Notes: generated from the letters alone by a model not told the origin. A stretch of 64,000 bases of DNA from Aliidiomarina sp. B3213 (GCF_003290085.1 NZ_QMKJ01000004.1:186001-250000); one strand, 5' to 3'; positions 39,660-50,560 are shown, counted from the stretch's first letter. A program made the numbers and translations.

Positions 39660-40648
39660 CACCACGTTTAGCGATAACTCCGGGTGAACCTGCGGGAATA
39701 GGTCCGGACTTAGTGGTTCAGCTGGCCCAGTTTGATTGGCCGGCTGAACTTGTCGTTATCGCTGACAAAAAACTCCTTCAAGAACGAGCGCAGCAACGTG
39801 GAATTGATCTGACATTTCGAGACTTCGATGTAAGCCAACCTGCTCGTTCATCTGAAGCCGGTGAAGTGACTATTTATAACGTTTCACTAGCAACGCAAGT
39901 AGAACCAGGCACTCTAAACGCTGAAAATGGTCCTTATGTGGTAGAAACATTGCGCGTAGCGAGTGAGATGAACCTGCACGGACAATGTGATGCTGTAGTC
40001 ACCGGACCTGTACATAAAGGCATTATTAACGACTCCGGCGTCGCGTTTAGTGGGCATACCGAATATTTCGCCCACCAAGCAGGATGCTCAGATGTCGTTA
40101 TGATGCTCGCTACCGAAGGCTTAAGAGTGGCGTTAGTAACTACTCACATACCCTTAGCCTACGTTTCTAAAGCCATTACTCAAGATCGTTTAACCAAGGT
40201 TATTGATATTATTCACAACGACTTGCAAGACAAGTTTGGTATCAAGAAACCACATATTCTAGTGTGTGGGCTTAATCCACATGCAGGTGAAGGCGGGCAT
40301 TTAGGCCGAGAAGAAATAGAGGTTATTACACCGACACTCGAAGCCTTAATAGAAGAGAAAGGGTACCGCCTTTCAGGTCCTCTTCCTGCGGACACATTGT
40401 TTCAGCCTAAATACTTAGAAGATGCAGACGTTGTTCTCGCCATGTTTCATGATCAAGGCCTTCCTGTATTAAAATATAAAGGGTTCGGCAACGCTGTGAA
40501 CATTACCCTTGGTTTACCCTTTATTCGCACTTCAGTAGACCATGGAACCGCATTAGACCTCGCGGGTAGCGGAGCTATAGACATAGGCAGTTTTAAATTA
40601 GCCATTGAGCAAGCAATCTCGATGGTGAAGAGTAAAAAATATGAATAA
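39656..40648 (+). CDS. pdxA: 4-hydroxythreonine-4-phosphate dehydrogenase
   Basis: 330-residue enzyme of pyridoxal phosphate synthesis. [14 protein letters not shown], the metal-binding [11 protein letters not shown] and [12 protein letters not shown], and [16 protein letters not shown] are characteristic. It overlaps surA by four bases and rsmA by eight. Works in the same DXP-dependent pathway as Epd at 22 kb. Confidence 0.96.
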   Translation: MTPRLAITPGEPAGIGPDLVVQLAQFDWPAELVVIADKKLLQERAQQRGIDLTFRDFDVSQPARSSEAGEVTIYNVSLATQVEPGTLNAENGPYVVETLRVASEMNLHGQCDAVVTGPVHKGIINDSGVAFSGHTEYFAHQAGCSDVVMMLATEGLRVALVTTHIPLAYVSKAITQDRLTKVIDIIHNDLQDKFGIKKPHILVCGLNPHAGEGGHLGREEIEVITPTLEALIEEKGYRLSGPLPADTLFQPKYLEDADVVLAMFHDQGLPVLKYKGFGNAVNITLGLPFIRTSVDHGTALDLAGSGAIDIGSFKLAIEQAISMVKSKKYE

Positions 40649-41444
40649 TTCATTAGACGGTCACAGAGCCCGAAAAAGGTTTGGTCAGAACTTTCTGAAT
40701 GACCAACAAGTTATCGACAATATTGTTGCGGCCATTCGACCCCAAGATGGTGAGGCTCTAGTTGAGATAGGTCCTGGCCTGGCTGCACTAACGCTTCCAG
40801 TCGCGGAAAGCATTCAGAAATTGCATGTAGTTGAACTCGACCGCGACTTAGCCGACCGACTAGAAAGCCACCCCACTATTGGCGATCGAGTTATTGTTCA
40901 CCGTAGTGATGCGCTGAAGTTCAACTTCATAGAACTTAGTGAACAGTTAGGGCAACCCTTGCGTGTATTTGGTAATTTGCCTTACAACATTTCAACCCCA
41001 CTTATTTTTCATCTACTGAATTCTGCGGAACACATACAAGACATGCATTTTATGCTGCAGAAAGAGGTCGTTGACCGCATGGCGGCGGGTCCTGGTAGCA
41101 AAACATTTGGCCGCTTGTCGGTGATGGTACAGCAGCGCTGCAAAGTAGAGCCTGTACTTCATGTACCGCCTCATGCATTTACACCAGCCCCAAAAGTCGA
41201 TTCGGCAGTGGTTAGGCTAACCCCTTATGCAAACCCTCCCTATCCAGTAGAGAATTTGGCAACATTGAATCATGTTTGTCATACGGCTTTTCATCAACGC
41301 CGGAAAACACTGCGGAATAACTTGAAGAAATTAATGTCTGAAGAGCAAATCATTGAGTTAGGGCTATCGCCGTCGGCACGCCCTGAGACACTAGCCGTGA
41401 GTGATTTTGTAAAAATAGCAAATTGGGTAGAACAGCAAAGTTAA
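40641..41444 (+). CDS. rsmA: 16S rRNA dimethyladenosine transferase RsmA (KsgA)
   Basis: 267 residues. AdoMet-binding [12 protein letters not shown], catalytic NLPYNIS (motif IV) and the [11 protein letters not shown] start are diagnostic. It dimethylates two adenines near the 3' end of 16S rRNA. Begins eight bases inside pdxA and is followed after three bases by apaG. Confidence 0.97.
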   Translation: MNNSLDGHRARKRFGQNFLNDQQVIDNIVAAIRPQDGEALVEIGPGLAALTLPVAESIQKLHVVELDRDLADRLESHPTIGDRVIVHRSDALKFNFIELSEQLGQPLRVFGNLPYNISTPLIFHLLNSAEHIQDMHFMLQKEVVDRMAAGPGSKTFGRLSVMVQQRCKVEPVLHVPPHAFTPAPKVDSAVVRLTPYANPPYPVENLATLNHVCHTAFHQRRKTLRNNLKKLMSEEQIIELGLSPSARPETLAVSDFVKIANWVEQQS

Positions 41445-41447
41445 AAC

Positions 41448-41825
41448 ATGAGTGAAGTAGAAGTTGGCTTAAAGATTAAAACCAAGTACTTGTCTGGTCA
41501 GTCTAAACCTGATGAAGACTACTACGTATTTGCATATACCATTACGATTACCAATCAGTGCCCAGAAGTCATTCAGCTGCTCACCCGGGAGTGGACAATT
41601 ACTGACGCGGACGGCAAAGTAACTGAAGTATCTGGCGAAGGTGTGGTAGGCCAACAACCCATGATAGGTCCGGGTAAGTCTTTCAGTTACACCAGTGGGG
41701 CTGTACTCAAAACTCCAATTGGAACTATGGAAGGTCAATACGGCATCATCACTTTAAATGACAGCAACCCTGTCGATATTCCTATTCCGTGCTTTCGTTT
41801 GGCTGTTCCTACACTCCTGCATTAA
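41448..41825 (+). CDS. apaG: ApaG (Co2+/Mg2+ efflux-associated protein)
   Basis: 125 residues with a fibronectin III-like beta fold: YVFAYTITITNQCPEVIQL, EVSGEGVVGQQPMIGPGKSF and YTSGAVLKTPIGTMEGQY are standard ApaG sequences. Its biochemical function remains unclear; mutants of some species have metal-resistance phenotypes. Lies between rsmA and apaH as in E. coli. Confidence 0.95.
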   Translation: MSEVEVGLKIKTKYLSGQSKPDEDYYVFAYTITITNQCPEVIQLLTREWTITDADGKVTEVSGEGVVGQQPMIGPGKSFSYTSGAVLKTPIGTMEGQYGIITLNDSNPVDIPIPCFRLAVPTLLH

Positions 41826-41839
41826 ATTAAAGGGTTATT

Positions 41840-42646
41840 ATGAGCGCATACATTGTCGGAGACATCCATGGCTGTGAGCGCACATTAAAGAAGCTCCTTG
41901 CGGAATTACAGTTTAACCCCAGTAAAGATACATTGTGGTCGGTAGGTGACCTTATTGGTCGAGGACCGAGAGCACTCGAAACACTTGAATATTTAATGGG
42001 GCTGGGGAATTCGTTTCGCTGTGTCTTGGGCAACCATGACCTACACTTTTTGGCCGTTGCCCATGGCATAAAGCCACAAAACCCAAAGGACAATACTCAA
42101 GCCATTCTTTCGAGCTCCAAATTCAACTTGATTGAAAGTTGGTTAAGAGAGCAACCTTTACTCGACAAAAAATCGGATAAATTTGCGATTGTTCACGCTG
42201 GAATCCACCCAGCTTGGAACCTAGAACTCGCCAGTCAGCTAGCGGATGAAGTTAGTAAGTCCTTACAGTCAAAAGATTTCAAAAAAATATTAGAAAATAT
42301 GTATGGCAACAAACCGGAAAATTGGTCCTTAAGTTTATCTGAATTAGACCGATACCGATTTATAATCAACGTTTTAACGCGTATGCGGTATTTAAGACCC
42401 GATCAGTCGTTAGAGTTGAGCTGGAAAGCACCGACTGACAAAGCAAAGCCAGAGCCATTAGAACCGTGGTATACTTTCTGGCCAGCAGTCCCTCAAACTA
42501 TTTTTTTTGGTCATTGGGCTGCGCTCGCTGGAAAAACTCAGCGAAACGATATTATAGGATTAGACACTGGTTGTGTGTGGGGTGAAAACCTAACCATTTA
42601 CGACTGGAGCAAGCAAGAAAGAATTTCGCTAGCCAATTGCGACTAA
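41840..42646 (+). CDS. apaH: Bis(5'-nucleosyl)-tetraphosphatase, symmetrical
   Basis: Metallophosphatase of 268 residues. The metal motifs are clear: VGDIHGC, VGDLIGRGP, VLGNHDLHFLA and FGHWAAL. It hydrolyses Ap4A to two ADP and in E. coli also removes Np4 caps from RNA. Last gene of the lptD cluster; the palindrome that follows (GCAAGCTTGC) has no T-run. Confidence 0.95.
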   Translation: MSAYIVGDIHGCERTLKKLLAELQFNPSKDTLWSVGDLIGRGPRALETLEYLMGLGNSFRCVLGNHDLHFLAVAHGIKPQNPKDNTQAILSSSKFNLIESWLREQPLLDKKSDKFAIVHAGIHPAWNLELASQLADEVSKSLQSKDFKKILENMYGNKPENWSLSLSELDRYRFIINVLTRMRYLRPDQSLELSWKAPTDKAKPEPLEPWYTFWPAVPQTIFFGHWAALAGKTQRNDIIGLDTGCVWGENLTIYDWSKQERISLANCD

Positions 42647-42696
42647 AAGCAAGCTTGCGATGAACACCAAGACACCGGCTATATTTGGAGCTGTTT

Positions 42697-44697
42697 ATGA
42701 AGATAACTGTTGCCCTGCGAATTATAGGTGGCTTTGCTGTAATCACAGCACTACTGTTCGTGATAAGTGTAAGCTCGTTTGTTGGCTTACGCAGCATTGG
42801 TTCCTCTAATGAAGAAGTTAATACAGTTGCGGTACCTTCACTGACGGGTGCAGGCGACGTTCAAGCTCAACTACTGAAAATCAGTAATATCGAGCTTGAA
42901 ACGTTCTACGCGCAAGATGTGGACGCTGTTACACAAGCTAGAACGCGTTTTGAGGAAAACCAAAACCAATTAGAGCGTTCGTTTAGCACATTAAACAGAA
43001 TTCTTCGCGAAGCCGGTCATAGTACAAACATTCAAGAAGTAGAAAACAGAGCGACGAACCTTACTCGTGAAACTCTTGAGGTTATAGACGCTCAAGAACA
43101 GTACCTTACGCTAACAGCAAGCACCGAAGACCTTATTCTCGACGTTGAATTCTCGGCTGGCGACGCCGCTATGAGTTTGATCGACTTCACAGACCAAGAC
43201 GGTATTTCTCGAGAGCTATTTAACCAAGCAGGTCAGTTAGAAAATACTTTAAACAGCCTGATCACTCTAGGTTATGACTTCTTGGAAGTAGAAGAACTGG
43301 GTCGCGCCGAAATTATTCGCAGCGAAATCCAAGTTGCGCAAGAAACACTAGCGACACGCTTCGAAGCAGTTCGCGCACTAGCTCCAAATAGTGAACTTCT
43401 TGGCAATGTGCAAAGAGACATGCAATCTGCGCAGGACTCTTTAATTGGTTCAAGTGGTAGCTTAGTAGAAACCAAGGAAAGAGCGCTGCGTCTAAGAGAG
43501 CGTGCGAATGAGATCGTTTCAAACAACGCCAACAGAATGGATACGCTTCTGCAAGACTTAGCTACGTTGCAAAGCCAGGTTCAAGAAATTGCGGATCAAA
43601 CTAAAACCGATGCGGAAAGTGTCATCACGCGTAGCAGTGTTATTAATATTATTCTAACCATCGTATCTATAGCGCTTGCAGCGGGTATTAGTTTCCTTAC
43701 TGTTCGTGCAATTACCCGTCCACTTAGCGAAGTTAACACGGTGTTAGATACTCTAGCTGGCGGCGACTTAACGCAGCGTCTGGATGACTCTGGCCAAGAT
43801 GAGTTCGGCGAGTTGGCGACCTATGTTAATAAGCTCATCGATAACCTACGAGCGCTTATTGAAGGCATCTCAGAAAGAGCAACACAGCTTGCAACTGCAG
43901 CCGAGCAGTCGTCTGGAGTTTCAGCCGAAAGCCGCAATGCTATCCAAGAGCAGCGTAGCCAAGTTGAACAGGTAGCTACAGCGACACAAGAGATGACAAG
44001 CACTTCCGCTGAAGTTGCACGCGCTGCAACCGACGCGTTACGCGAAATTCAGCATTCGGACGAAGAAGCAGGTCGCGTGAAGGTTATTTCTGACGAAAAC
44101 CGCAGAACGATTGAAGGTCTTGCTCGCGAAATTCAAAATGCCTCTGAAGTGATTAACCAATTGTCAGAAAACAGCTCGAACATAGGCGGTATTCTTGACG
44201 TAATCCGAGGCATTGCAGACCAGACTAACTTGCTAGCACTAAACGCTGCTATCGAGGCTGCACGTGCAGGTGAACAAGGTCGTGGATTCGCAGTGGTTGC
44301 CGACGAAGTACGCACATTGGCAAGCCGCACGCAGCAGTCTACAGAAGAAATTCAGTCTATGATTGAAAGCCTACAAACCGACTCTGGGCGTGCCGTTGAG
44401 GTGATGGACCGAGGCCGTACGCAGGCAGAAACTTGTGTTACGCAAACCGAAGAAGCAGCTGCGGCATTGCAAGCCATTACCGACTCTGTTCATCAAGCAT
44501 CTGACAGCAGTACGCACATTGCTACTGCCGCAGAGCAGCAAAACGCAACAAGCCAAGAGATTAGTGAGAAGCTTGAGCAAATCGTTGCAATTGCAGAACG
44601 AGCAGAATCAGGAGCGCTTCAAACCGACGAGGCAAGTGCTGAAGTGGCGCGGTTGTCAGCGGAAATGCAAGACTCTATTCGAACCTTCCGCTTGTAA
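42697..44697 (+). CDS. Methyl-accepting chemotaxis protein
   Basis: A 666-residue transmembrane chemoreceptor. Membrane segments at about 6-28 and 310-335 flank a mainly helical periplasmic domain of about 280 residues, long enough for a helical bimodular-type sensor (inference). HAMP follows ([18 protein letters not shown]), then the signalling domain with the hairpin tip ([20 protein letters not shown]). The ligand is unknown. Start taken at the ATG at 42697, with GGAG about 7 nt upstream. No other chemotaxis gene is nearby; it is a single-gene unit ending at a strong terminator. Confidence 0.92.
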   Translation: MKITVALRIIGGFAVITALLFVISVSSFVGLRSIGSSNEEVNTVAVPSLTGAGDVQAQLLKISNIELETFYAQDVDAVTQARTRFEENQNQLERSFSTLNRILREAGHSTNIQEVENRATNLTRETLEVIDAQEQYLTLTASTEDLILDVEFSAGDAAMSLIDFTDQDGISRELFNQAGQLENTLNSLITLGYDFLEVEELGRAEIIRSEIQVAQETLATRFEAVRALAPNSELLGNVQRDMQSAQDSLIGSSGSLVETKERALRLRERANEIVSNNANRMDTLLQDLATLQSQVQEIADQTKTDAESVITRSSVINIILTIVSIALAAGISFLTVRAITRPLSEVNTVLDTLAGGDLTQRLDDSGQDEFGELATYVNKLIDNLRALIEGISERATQLATAAEQSSGVSAESRNAIQEQRSQVEQVATATQEMTSTSAEVARAATDALREIQHSDEEAGRVKVISDENRRTIEGLAREIQNASEVINQLSENSSNIGGILDVIRGIADQTNLLALNAAIEAARAGEQGRGFAVVADEVRTLASRTQQSTEEIQSMIESLQTDSGRAVEVMDRGRTQAETCVTQTEEAAAALQAITDSVHQASDSSTHIATAAEQQNATSQEISEKLEQIVAIAERAESGALQTDEASAEVARLSAEMQDSIRTFRL

Positions 44698-44712
44698 GCA
44701 GAAACTTGATAC

Positions 44713-44740
44713 AAAAAACCCGCCAATCGGCGGGTTTTTT
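44713..44740. terminator. Bidirectional terminator between the chemoreceptor and tyrS
   Basis: CCCGCC and GGCGGG with a 4-nt loop, flanked by A6 and T6. It serves the chemoreceptor gene on the plus strand and the convergent tyrS gene on the minus strand. Confidence 0.9.
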
Positions 44741-44756
44741 ATTTGAGTTTAATTTA

Positions 44757-45956
44757 TTAGAGCTTAATTTTTGCAAACTTTCGTTTGCCTACCTGATAAA
44801 CGTGCTCACTATTCAATTCACATCTAAACTTGGTGTCTGAAACTTTCTCACCATCTATTTTCACAGCGTTCTGTTTAATCATGCGCATCGCTTCCGAAGT
44901 AGAGGCAACCAAACCTGCTTGCTTAAGCACCGAGGCTAACCCTAACTGTTCTTCTTCTAACGTTAGTGTTACTTCTGGCATATCGTCTGGAATTGCATTC
45001 TTTTGGAAGCGCTGAATGAAGTCTTGCTCTGCTTTATCCGCATCTTCCTGAGAATGAAAGCGTGCAATAAGTTCTTTCGCTAGCATGATCTTCGCATCAC
45101 GAGGGTTCATGCCCTGCTCTACTTTTTCGCGAATTTCAGCAAGCTCTTGATCAGACTTGAAGCTTAGAAGCTCAAAGTAGCGCCACATCAAGTCGTCAGA
45201 AGCTGACATAACCTTACCAAACATATCGTTAGGTGCGTCTGTAATGCCGATATAGTTGCCTAAAGACTTCGACATTTTTTGTACACCATCTAAGCCTTCT
45301 AAGAGAGGAAGCGTAATAACAGTCTGCGGCTCTTGCCCTTCTTCACGCTGCAATTCTCGACCCATAAGCAAGTTGAAACGTTGGTCGGTCCCACCTAATT
45401 CGATATCCGCCTTCAGCGCTACTGAATCCCAACCTTGAACAAGTGGGTAAAGGAATTCATGAATCGCGATAGCCTGGCCTTCTTTGTAACGCTTCTTGAA
45501 GTCGTCACGTTCGAGCATACGAGCAACGGTTTGTCGCGCAGCTAGCTTTGTCATGCCCGAAGCACCAAGCTCGTTCATCCATTCACTGTTAAAGCGCACT
45601 TCGGTTTTTTCTGCGTCGAGAACTTTAAACACTTGTTCTTTATAAGTTTCAGCATTGGCAATTACGTCTTCCCTACTAAGAGGTTTACGGGTTGCATTTT
45701 TTCCCGTGGGATCGCCTATCATGCCTGTGAAGTCGCCAATCAAGAAAATGACACGATGGCCTAGATCTTGAAAAACACGCAGTTTATTTAATAACACAGT
45801 GTGGCCCAAATGAAGGTCGGGAGCAGTTGGGTCGAAGCCTGCCTTTACCGTTAAAGGCTTGCCCTTACTCAATTTTTTCTCCAATTCTTCAGGTAACAAT
45901 ACCTCGTCGACCCCTCGCGAAATCATCGCAAGCGCATCGCTAACCGATGTCGTCAT
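44757..45956 (-). CDS. tyrS: Tyrosyl-tRNA synthetase
   Basis: 399 residues. HLGHTV (residues 49-54) is the HIGH motif and [12 protein letters not shown] the KMSKS loop; a C-terminal S4 domain ([18 protein letters not shown]) binds tRNA. The sequence resembles the TyrZ-like branch ([12 protein letters not shown]) rather than E. coli TyrS, as in many marine gammaproteobacteria. Divergent from the M23 peptidase gene. Confidence 0.95.
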   Translation of the reverse strand: MTTSVSDALAMISRGVDEVLLPEELEKKLSKGKPLTVKAGFDPTAPDLHLGHTVLLNKLRVFQDLGHRVIFLIGDFTGMIGDPTGKNATRKPLSREDVIANAETYKEQVFKVLDAEKTEVRFNSEWMNELGASGMTKLAARQTVARMLERDDFKKRYKEGQAIAIHEFLYPLVQGWDSVALKADIELGGTDQRFNLLMGRELQREEGQEPQTVITLPLLEGLDGVQKMSKSLGNYIGITDAPNDMFGKVMSASDDLMWRYFELLSFKSDQELAEIREKVEQGMNPRDAKIMLAKELIARFHSQEDADKAEQDFIQRFQKNAIPDDMPEVTLTLEEEQLGLASVLKQAGLVASTSEAMRMIKQNAVKIDGEKVSDTKFRCELNSEHVYQVGKRKFAKIKL

Positions 45957-46098
45957 TATTTACTCCAAAAATTACTGAACTTTTCTGCAAACAAGTATTC
46001 TACTGTATTTGAATAACCGAGTGAAACGCAGAAGTGTTGCGTTCTACAGAAAAGTGTTATTATTATGGCGTTGCGCAACAACAGGGTTCTAGTAGTTT

Positions 46099-47406
46099 AT
46101 GGTAAGACCGATTAAAAACGTGGTTCGACAGTTACCTCGTCGACATAAAATAACAATATCGGGAATCTCTCTATTTTTGCTTCTCCTCGTGCTTTGGCCG
46201 AGTGAGAGAGCCACTGCGTCTCGAAATCTTGCAAACGCCGAGCTTCTAGAGCTTGGTCGCCCATACCCGCTCAGCCTAAACCTTCAAGACGAAATCATCG
46301 AAAACTCTGTTCAGCAGAACTACGAGTGGATCAGCTATGAGGTTCGTTCGGGTGACAATCTTGCACGTATATTTAGTAGCTTAGGATTTAGTGCACAGCA
46401 GCTGTATCGCATTACTCAAGTCGAACACGAAGACATACTGCGCCGTATTCACCCAGGCGATACGCTTCAATTCGCAACGACCGAAGACAAAGAGATTATT
46501 GAGCTTCGCTACGAACTTAATGAGACCGAATCTGTGGTTATCCGCCACGGAGAGTCAGGTAATTACGAAAGTTATTCAGAATCAAAAGAGATCGAAAGCC
46601 GTCTCGAGTTTGCACATGCAACTATTTCAAGCAGCTTCTGGAACGCAGGTGTAGAAGCAGGCTTAACTCAGTCACAAATAATGAACCTAGCCGACCTTTT
46701 TGGTTGGGACATCGACTTTGCATTAGATATTCGAGAAGGCGACCGCTTCAGTGTTTTATTCGAACAGAACTATATCGACGGTCGTTTTGTCGGTAATGGC
46801 AAAATCGTAGCTGCTGAATTCATCAATCAGAACGAGACATTCCGTGCTGTGCTGCATGAAAACGGCAACTACTACACACCGGAAGGTAAGAATATGCGTA
46901 AATCATTCTTGCGCGCTCCGGTCCACTTTACCCGTGTAAGTTCTAGTTTTAACCCAAGACGTTTGCACCCTGTAACCGGTAGAGTTTCACCGCACCGTGG
47001 AATTGATTACGCAGCAGCAACAGGCACGCCTGTTATGGCTGCCGGTGACGGGAGAGTTGTAGAAAGCGGCTACAACAACTTAAACGGTAATTATATTTTT
47101 GTTCAGCATGGTGAACGCTACGTAACTAAATACTTACACCTAAGTAGACGTCATGTAAGCCGTGGTGAACGCATTCGCCAGGGCCAAATTATTGGCCGCG
47201 TTGGTGCAACCGGGCGAGTAACCGGCGCACACCTGCATTACGAGTTTTTAGTTGACGGTGTACACCGCAATCCAAGAACAGTTGAGCTTCCACAGGCAGA
47301 GTCGTTACCGCAAGATATGTTGCCAAGCTTCACAGGCTTTGCAGAGCAACAAATGGTTCGCCTGCAGAATCGCCAACGTGTTTATTTGGCATTAAATCAG
47401 AACTAA
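46099..47406 (+). CDS. mepM: M23 murein endopeptidase, MepM-like
   Basis: 435 residues with one N-terminal membrane anchor (ITISGISLFLLLLVLWP). A LysM/OapA-like region (YEVRSGDNLARIFSSLGF) precedes a second beta domain and the LytM zinc peptidase (HRGIDYAAATGTPVMAAGDG, HLHYEF). E. coli MepM cleaves D-Ala-mDAP cross-links to let the wall grow. All zinc-ligand motifs look intact (HxxxD and HxH), so it should be active. It is 2 bp upstream of anmK, linking wall cleavage with recycling. The symbol is by resemblance. Confidence 0.88.
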   Translation: MVRPIKNVVRQLPRRHKITISGISLFLLLLVLWPSERATASRNLANAELLELGRPYPLSLNLQDEIIENSVQQNYEWISYEVRSGDNLARIFSSLGFSAQQLYRITQVEHEDILRRIHPGDTLQFATTEDKEIIELRYELNETESVVIRHGESGNYESYSESKEIESRLEFAHATISSSFWNAGVEAGLTQSQIMNLADLFGWDIDFALDIREGDRFSVLFEQNYIDGRFVGNGKIVAAEFINQNETFRAVLHENGNYYTPEGKNMRKSFLRAPVHFTRVSSSFNPRRLHPVTGRVSPHRGIDYAAATGTPVMAAGDGRVVESGYNNLNGNYIFVQHGERYVTKYLHLSRRHVSRGERIRQGQIIGRVGATGRVTGAHLHYEFLVDGVHRNPRTVELPQAESLPQDMLPSFTGFAEQQMVRLQNRQRVYLALNQN

Positions 47407-47408
47407 TT

Positions 47409-48554
47409 GTGGCTCAACGTATGCGTCATGCACCCCAGAAGGATTGGTATCTTGGCATTCTTTCTGGGACAAGTATTGATGGTATCGATATTGTTCTTGC
47501 CGATTTTTCAAATGAACAGCCCAAAGTTGTAGCGGCAACCACCGCTGAAATACCAAAGTCTCTTCGTCAGCAATTAACACAACTTTGCACTTGCCAAAAT
47601 AACAATGAAATTTTTCGTTTAGGGGTTGCAGACCGTTTATTCTCGCAGTCTGTAAGTGAAGCAGTGCTCACTTTTTTAGATGATCATGGTATTGCCGCAG
47701 ATGAAATCACTGCTATCGGCTTCCATGGGCAAACCATTCGCCACCACCCCGATATTGATACGCCCTTCACCTGGCAATTAGGTTGCCCTGAAACACTGGC
47801 TACGCTTTGTAACATCCCAGTTATCAGTCATTTCAGACAAAAAGATATTGCACTAGGTGGTCAAGGTGCCCCGCTAGCGCCCGCTTTGCACCAAGCCATG
47901 TTCGCGCAACAAGACGTTGATGTTGCGGTCGTGAACCTTGGAGGCATCGCCAACATTAGTTTTCTTGGGTCTGATGGAACACTTAACGGATTTGACTGCG
48001 GGCCTGCAAGCACCCTGCTCGATTACTGGTATACGCAGCATCATCCAAATGCTAGAACGTCCTATGACGTCGGCGGGCACTGGGCTAAGCAAGGCCAAGT
48101 AAACCAACGTTTATTGGAAGCTATGCTAAGCGACCCATACTTCGATAAAACTCCGCCAAAAAGCACTGGCCGAGAGTACTTCACACCAGAATGGCTGCAC
48201 CGACATATCCAGCGAGATGGAAATGAAGTACGCGCAGTAGATATCCAGGCCACAGTACTTGAATTAACAGCTGTGACACTCGTTTCGGCACTTAAAGAGT
48301 TTGCACCAGCGCAGCAGGTTTATTGTTGCGGAGGTGGTGTTTTTAACGACGCACTCATGGCCCGTTGTGCGCAGCTATGGAAGCAGGCTAAGTGGTCTAA
48401 CACACAAGAGTTAGGTGTAGCTCCACAGTGGGTTGAAGGAATATTATTTGCGTGGTTAGCACGGCGATTCGAGAATCGTATTGTTACCGACCTAACACAA
48501 GTTACGGGAGCGAGTCGTCCTGCTTTATTAGGCCGCTACACTCCCGCAATTTAA
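47409..48554 (+). CDS. anmK: Anhydro-N-acetylmuramic acid kinase
   Basis: 381 residues of the ASKHA-like AnmK family: LGILSGTSIDGIDIVLADF, GFHGQTIRHHP, NLGGIANISFL and YCCGGGVFNDALM. It converts anhydro-MurNAc from peptidoglycan turnover to MurNAc-6-phosphate. Begins with GTG two bases after mepM; an ATG four codons on is an alternative start. amgK and murU at 34-36 kb belong to the same recycling theme, but AnmK product would need dephosphorylation (MupP) before AmgK. Confidence 0.94.
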   Translation: MAQRMRHAPQKDWYLGILSGTSIDGIDIVLADFSNEQPKVVAATTAEIPKSLRQQLTQLCTCQNNNEIFRLGVADRLFSQSVSEAVLTFLDDHGIAADEITAIGFHGQTIRHHPDIDTPFTWQLGCPETLATLCNIPVISHFRQKDIALGGQGAPLAPALHQAMFAQQDVDVAVVNLGGIANISFLGSDGTLNGFDCGPASTLLDYWYTQHHPNARTSYDVGGHWAKQGQVNQRLLEAMLSDPYFDKTPPKSTGREYFTPEWLHRHIQRDGNEVRAVDIQATVLELTAVTLVSALKEFAPAQQVYCCGGGVFNDALMARCAQLWKQAKWSNTQELGVAPQWVEGILFAWLARRFENRIVTDLTQVTGASRPALLGRYTPAI

Positions 48555-48562
48555 GCTAAAGC

Positions 48563-49867
48563 TTACACTTTCTTGAAAGCTTCTCGCGTAATGTTTTCTG
48601 TTCCATCAGCGGTAACTAGCACGCTGTCTTCCACACGCACACCACCATATGGACGAAGTTCGCCAATACGCTGCCAGTTAAAGTCTTCATTGCCGGCGAA
48701 CTCTTCTAGTAATTGATCAACAACGTAAAGTCCTGGTTCAATCGTGAATACCTGTCCTGGCTCTATGTCACGTAGTAGCCGTAAGAACGGATGACGCGCG
48801 TCTCGAGTAAAACTGTCACCATTTGCGTTCTTCAAAAAACCACCCACGTCGTGCACTTGTAAGCCGATATAATGCCCAAGTCCATGAGGGAAGAACGCAT
48901 TGGTGTAACCACGCTTGTAGCAGGTTTCGGCGTCGACTTTCATAAAGCCGAACTTATGCAAAATCTCGGCAACTTTCATGTGCATTGCCACATGTAAGTC
49001 GTAATAGCTTTTACCTACTTCAATCTCGCTGATAATTTCTAGTTCAGCTTCGTTCATAGCTTCCACTAGCTCAGCATAGAAACCAGTTTTTTCCGCGCTA
49101 TAGGTTCGCGTAATGTCAGCACAGTAGCCGTTGTAGTAGGCGCCAGCGTCAATTAAAAACGACAAGTGAGACCCAGGAGCATTAATGTCGGCATGGTCAT
49201 AATGCAAAATCGCACCATGATTATTTAACGCCACAATGCTGTGATAAGGCAGCTGGGTTTCCAGAGAGCGAGCAGCCTTTTGATAAGCTAAATGAATATC
49301 GACTTCACTTTCTTGGTTATAAAAAGCGTCACGTGCCGCATTGTGACCTCTAGCAGCCTTAATATTGGCATTACGTAGGCAATCAACCTCGTAGTCAGTC
49401 TTAATTGCACGCTGAAAGTGCAGGTGATCAATTAAACCTTGAGGGTTAACAGCCATTTTTGGCCAGTCTTCCAGCGTATAGAAATTCTCACCGATAAATG
49501 CTGTTTTGGTTAGTTCTTTCGCAAGTGCATTTTTAACCGTTTGTTCGCTATCTATGAGCGTCAATTCAATGTGCTCACGCCAGTCTCCTGGTGGAATTTC
49601 GGGCTGCGCATGCCAAAAGTCTTTAGCTTGATGCAAAAAGAGTTGTGGTGTTTCACCCACACGATAGAAAATAAAGCTCTTAGGGCTCTCGGTAATAGGT
49701 ACCCAGTATTTAAAAAATGGATTTACACGATACGGATACGCGTTATCGTCAAGGAATGCGACACTTGGATGCCCCGCATAAATCAATACACTGTCAAAAC
49801 CTTGCGCCTTTAACGCCTCGTCAAAGCGCGCTTTAACAGTTTCTACATGTCCTCGATATAAACTCAT
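48563..49867 (-). CDS. pepQ: Xaa-Pro dipeptidase PepQ
   Basis: 434 residues, M24 metallopeptidase fold. Metal ligands occur in FLIDAGAYYNGYCADITRTY (two Asp), PHGLGHYIGLQVHDVG (His), IEPGLY and GVRVEDSVLV (Glu). It cleaves dipeptides with C-terminal proline. Such PepQ enzymes are also known as organophosphorus acid anhydrolases in Alteromonas-like bacteria. Converges on anmK, 8 bp apart. Confidence 0.93.
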   Translation of the reverse strand: MSLYRGHVETVKARFDEALKAQGFDSVLIYAGHPSVAFLDDNAYPYRVNPFFKYWVPITESPKSFIFYRVGETPQLFLHQAKDFWHAQPEIPPGDWREHIELTLIDSEQTVKNALAKELTKTAFIGENFYTLEDWPKMAVNPQGLIDHLHFQRAIKTDYEVDCLRNANIKAARGHNAARDAFYNQESEVDIHLAYQKAARSLETQLPYHSIVALNNHGAILHYDHADINAPGSHLSFLIDAGAYYNGYCADITRTYSAEKTGFYAELVEAMNEAELEIISEIEVGKSYYDLHVAMHMKVAEILHKFGFMKVDAETCYKRGYTNAFFPHGLGHYIGLQVHDVGGFLKNANGDSFTRDARHPFLRLLRDIEPGQVFTIEPGLYVVDQLLEEFAGNEDFNWQRIGELRPYGGVRVEDSVLVTADGTENITREAFKKV

Positions 49868-49912
49868 ACAACCCTCTTCATAAGAACTTCAGATGCCGGG
49901 CAGTGTAACAAA

Positions 49913-49945
49913 AAAGCCCGACCACCATAAGTGATCGGGCTTTCA
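49913..49945 (-). terminator. Rho-independent terminator after the DUF3718 gene
   Basis: AAAGCCCGA (49914 onward) and TCGGGCTTT form the stem around a loop of about 14 nt with some further pairing; on the minus strand it ends in TTTTTT. It separates the DUF3718 gene from pepQ. Confidence 0.75.
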
Positions 49946-49966
49946 AAAGGCGAAATGCTTGTAGAA

Positions 49967-50353
49967 TTAGCCAGCTAGACGCTCGCGGACTACAGAAACT
50001 ACAGGAGAGTTCGAGTAGCCAGACTGTGCAGCCCACTCAAGAACTGGAACGCCGTTTACTGTGTCTTCTTCAATGCTTCTTGAAGGTAGTTGACGAATTA
50101 ACAACTCACCTACGCTAGCTGCTTCTGCAGTAATCGCGAACTGAATCATGCTGTAACCGTTACAACGAACGCCGCTGTATACATTGCGAAGTCTTACATT
50201 GTGGTTATCCAAGATAGTGCGGAAACGCTGACGGTCGTCTGCACTTACTGCTGTACATAAGCTTTCTGCAATAGCTGCTGAAGCTTGCGCTGGAGTAGAA
50301 ATTGCGATGTTACCAATTAGTGCTGCACCAAGGATAGCGATCAATGTTCTCAT
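49967..50353 (-). CDS. Small exported DUF3718 family protein
   Basis: 128 residues with a signal peptide (RTLIAILGAALIGNIAISTPAQA). The mature part resembles DUF3718 (ESLCTAVSADDRQRFRTIL and VRCNGYSMIQFAI), with two cysteines likely to pair in the periplasm. The family is nearly restricted to Alteromonadales-like bacteria and has no known role. Start at 50353 has AGGAGA 5-6 nt upstream; the frame reaches six codons further. Confidence 0.7.
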   Translation of the reverse strand: MRTLIAILGAALIGNIAISTPAQASAAIAESLCTAVSADDRQRFRTILDNHNVRLRNVYSGVRCNGYSMIQFAITAEAASVGELLIRQLPSRSIEEDTVNGVPVLEWAAQSGYSNSPVVSVVRERLAG

Positions 50354-50490
50354 TTGAAGTCTCCTAAACAAGTGGGTTCGTTTCGATGGCGCTATTCTCG
50401 TTATTTCCTACCTTAAATCAATAAGTTTCGTGTTCGTAATTTGTTAATTCGTTATGTTAAACCTGAACAGATTTGTTTCTTTTTTGTACA

Positions 50491-50516
50491 AAAAAGCCCG
50501 TTCTTTCGAACAGGCC
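50491..50516 (-). terminator. Rho-independent terminator of erpA
   Basis: On the minus strand GCCTGTTC and GAACGGGC pair (one mismatch) around a 4-nt loop and are followed by TTTTTTG. Located 45 bp past the erpA stop. Confidence 0.8.
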
Positions 50517-50560
50517 CACAAAAACACTGGTTAAAAATTGTTATATTTTGTCTGGTCTGA

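Noticed and set aside
42648-42659. GCAAGCTTGC palindrome after apaH
   Set aside because: Too short and without loop or T-run to be a terminator; probably chance.
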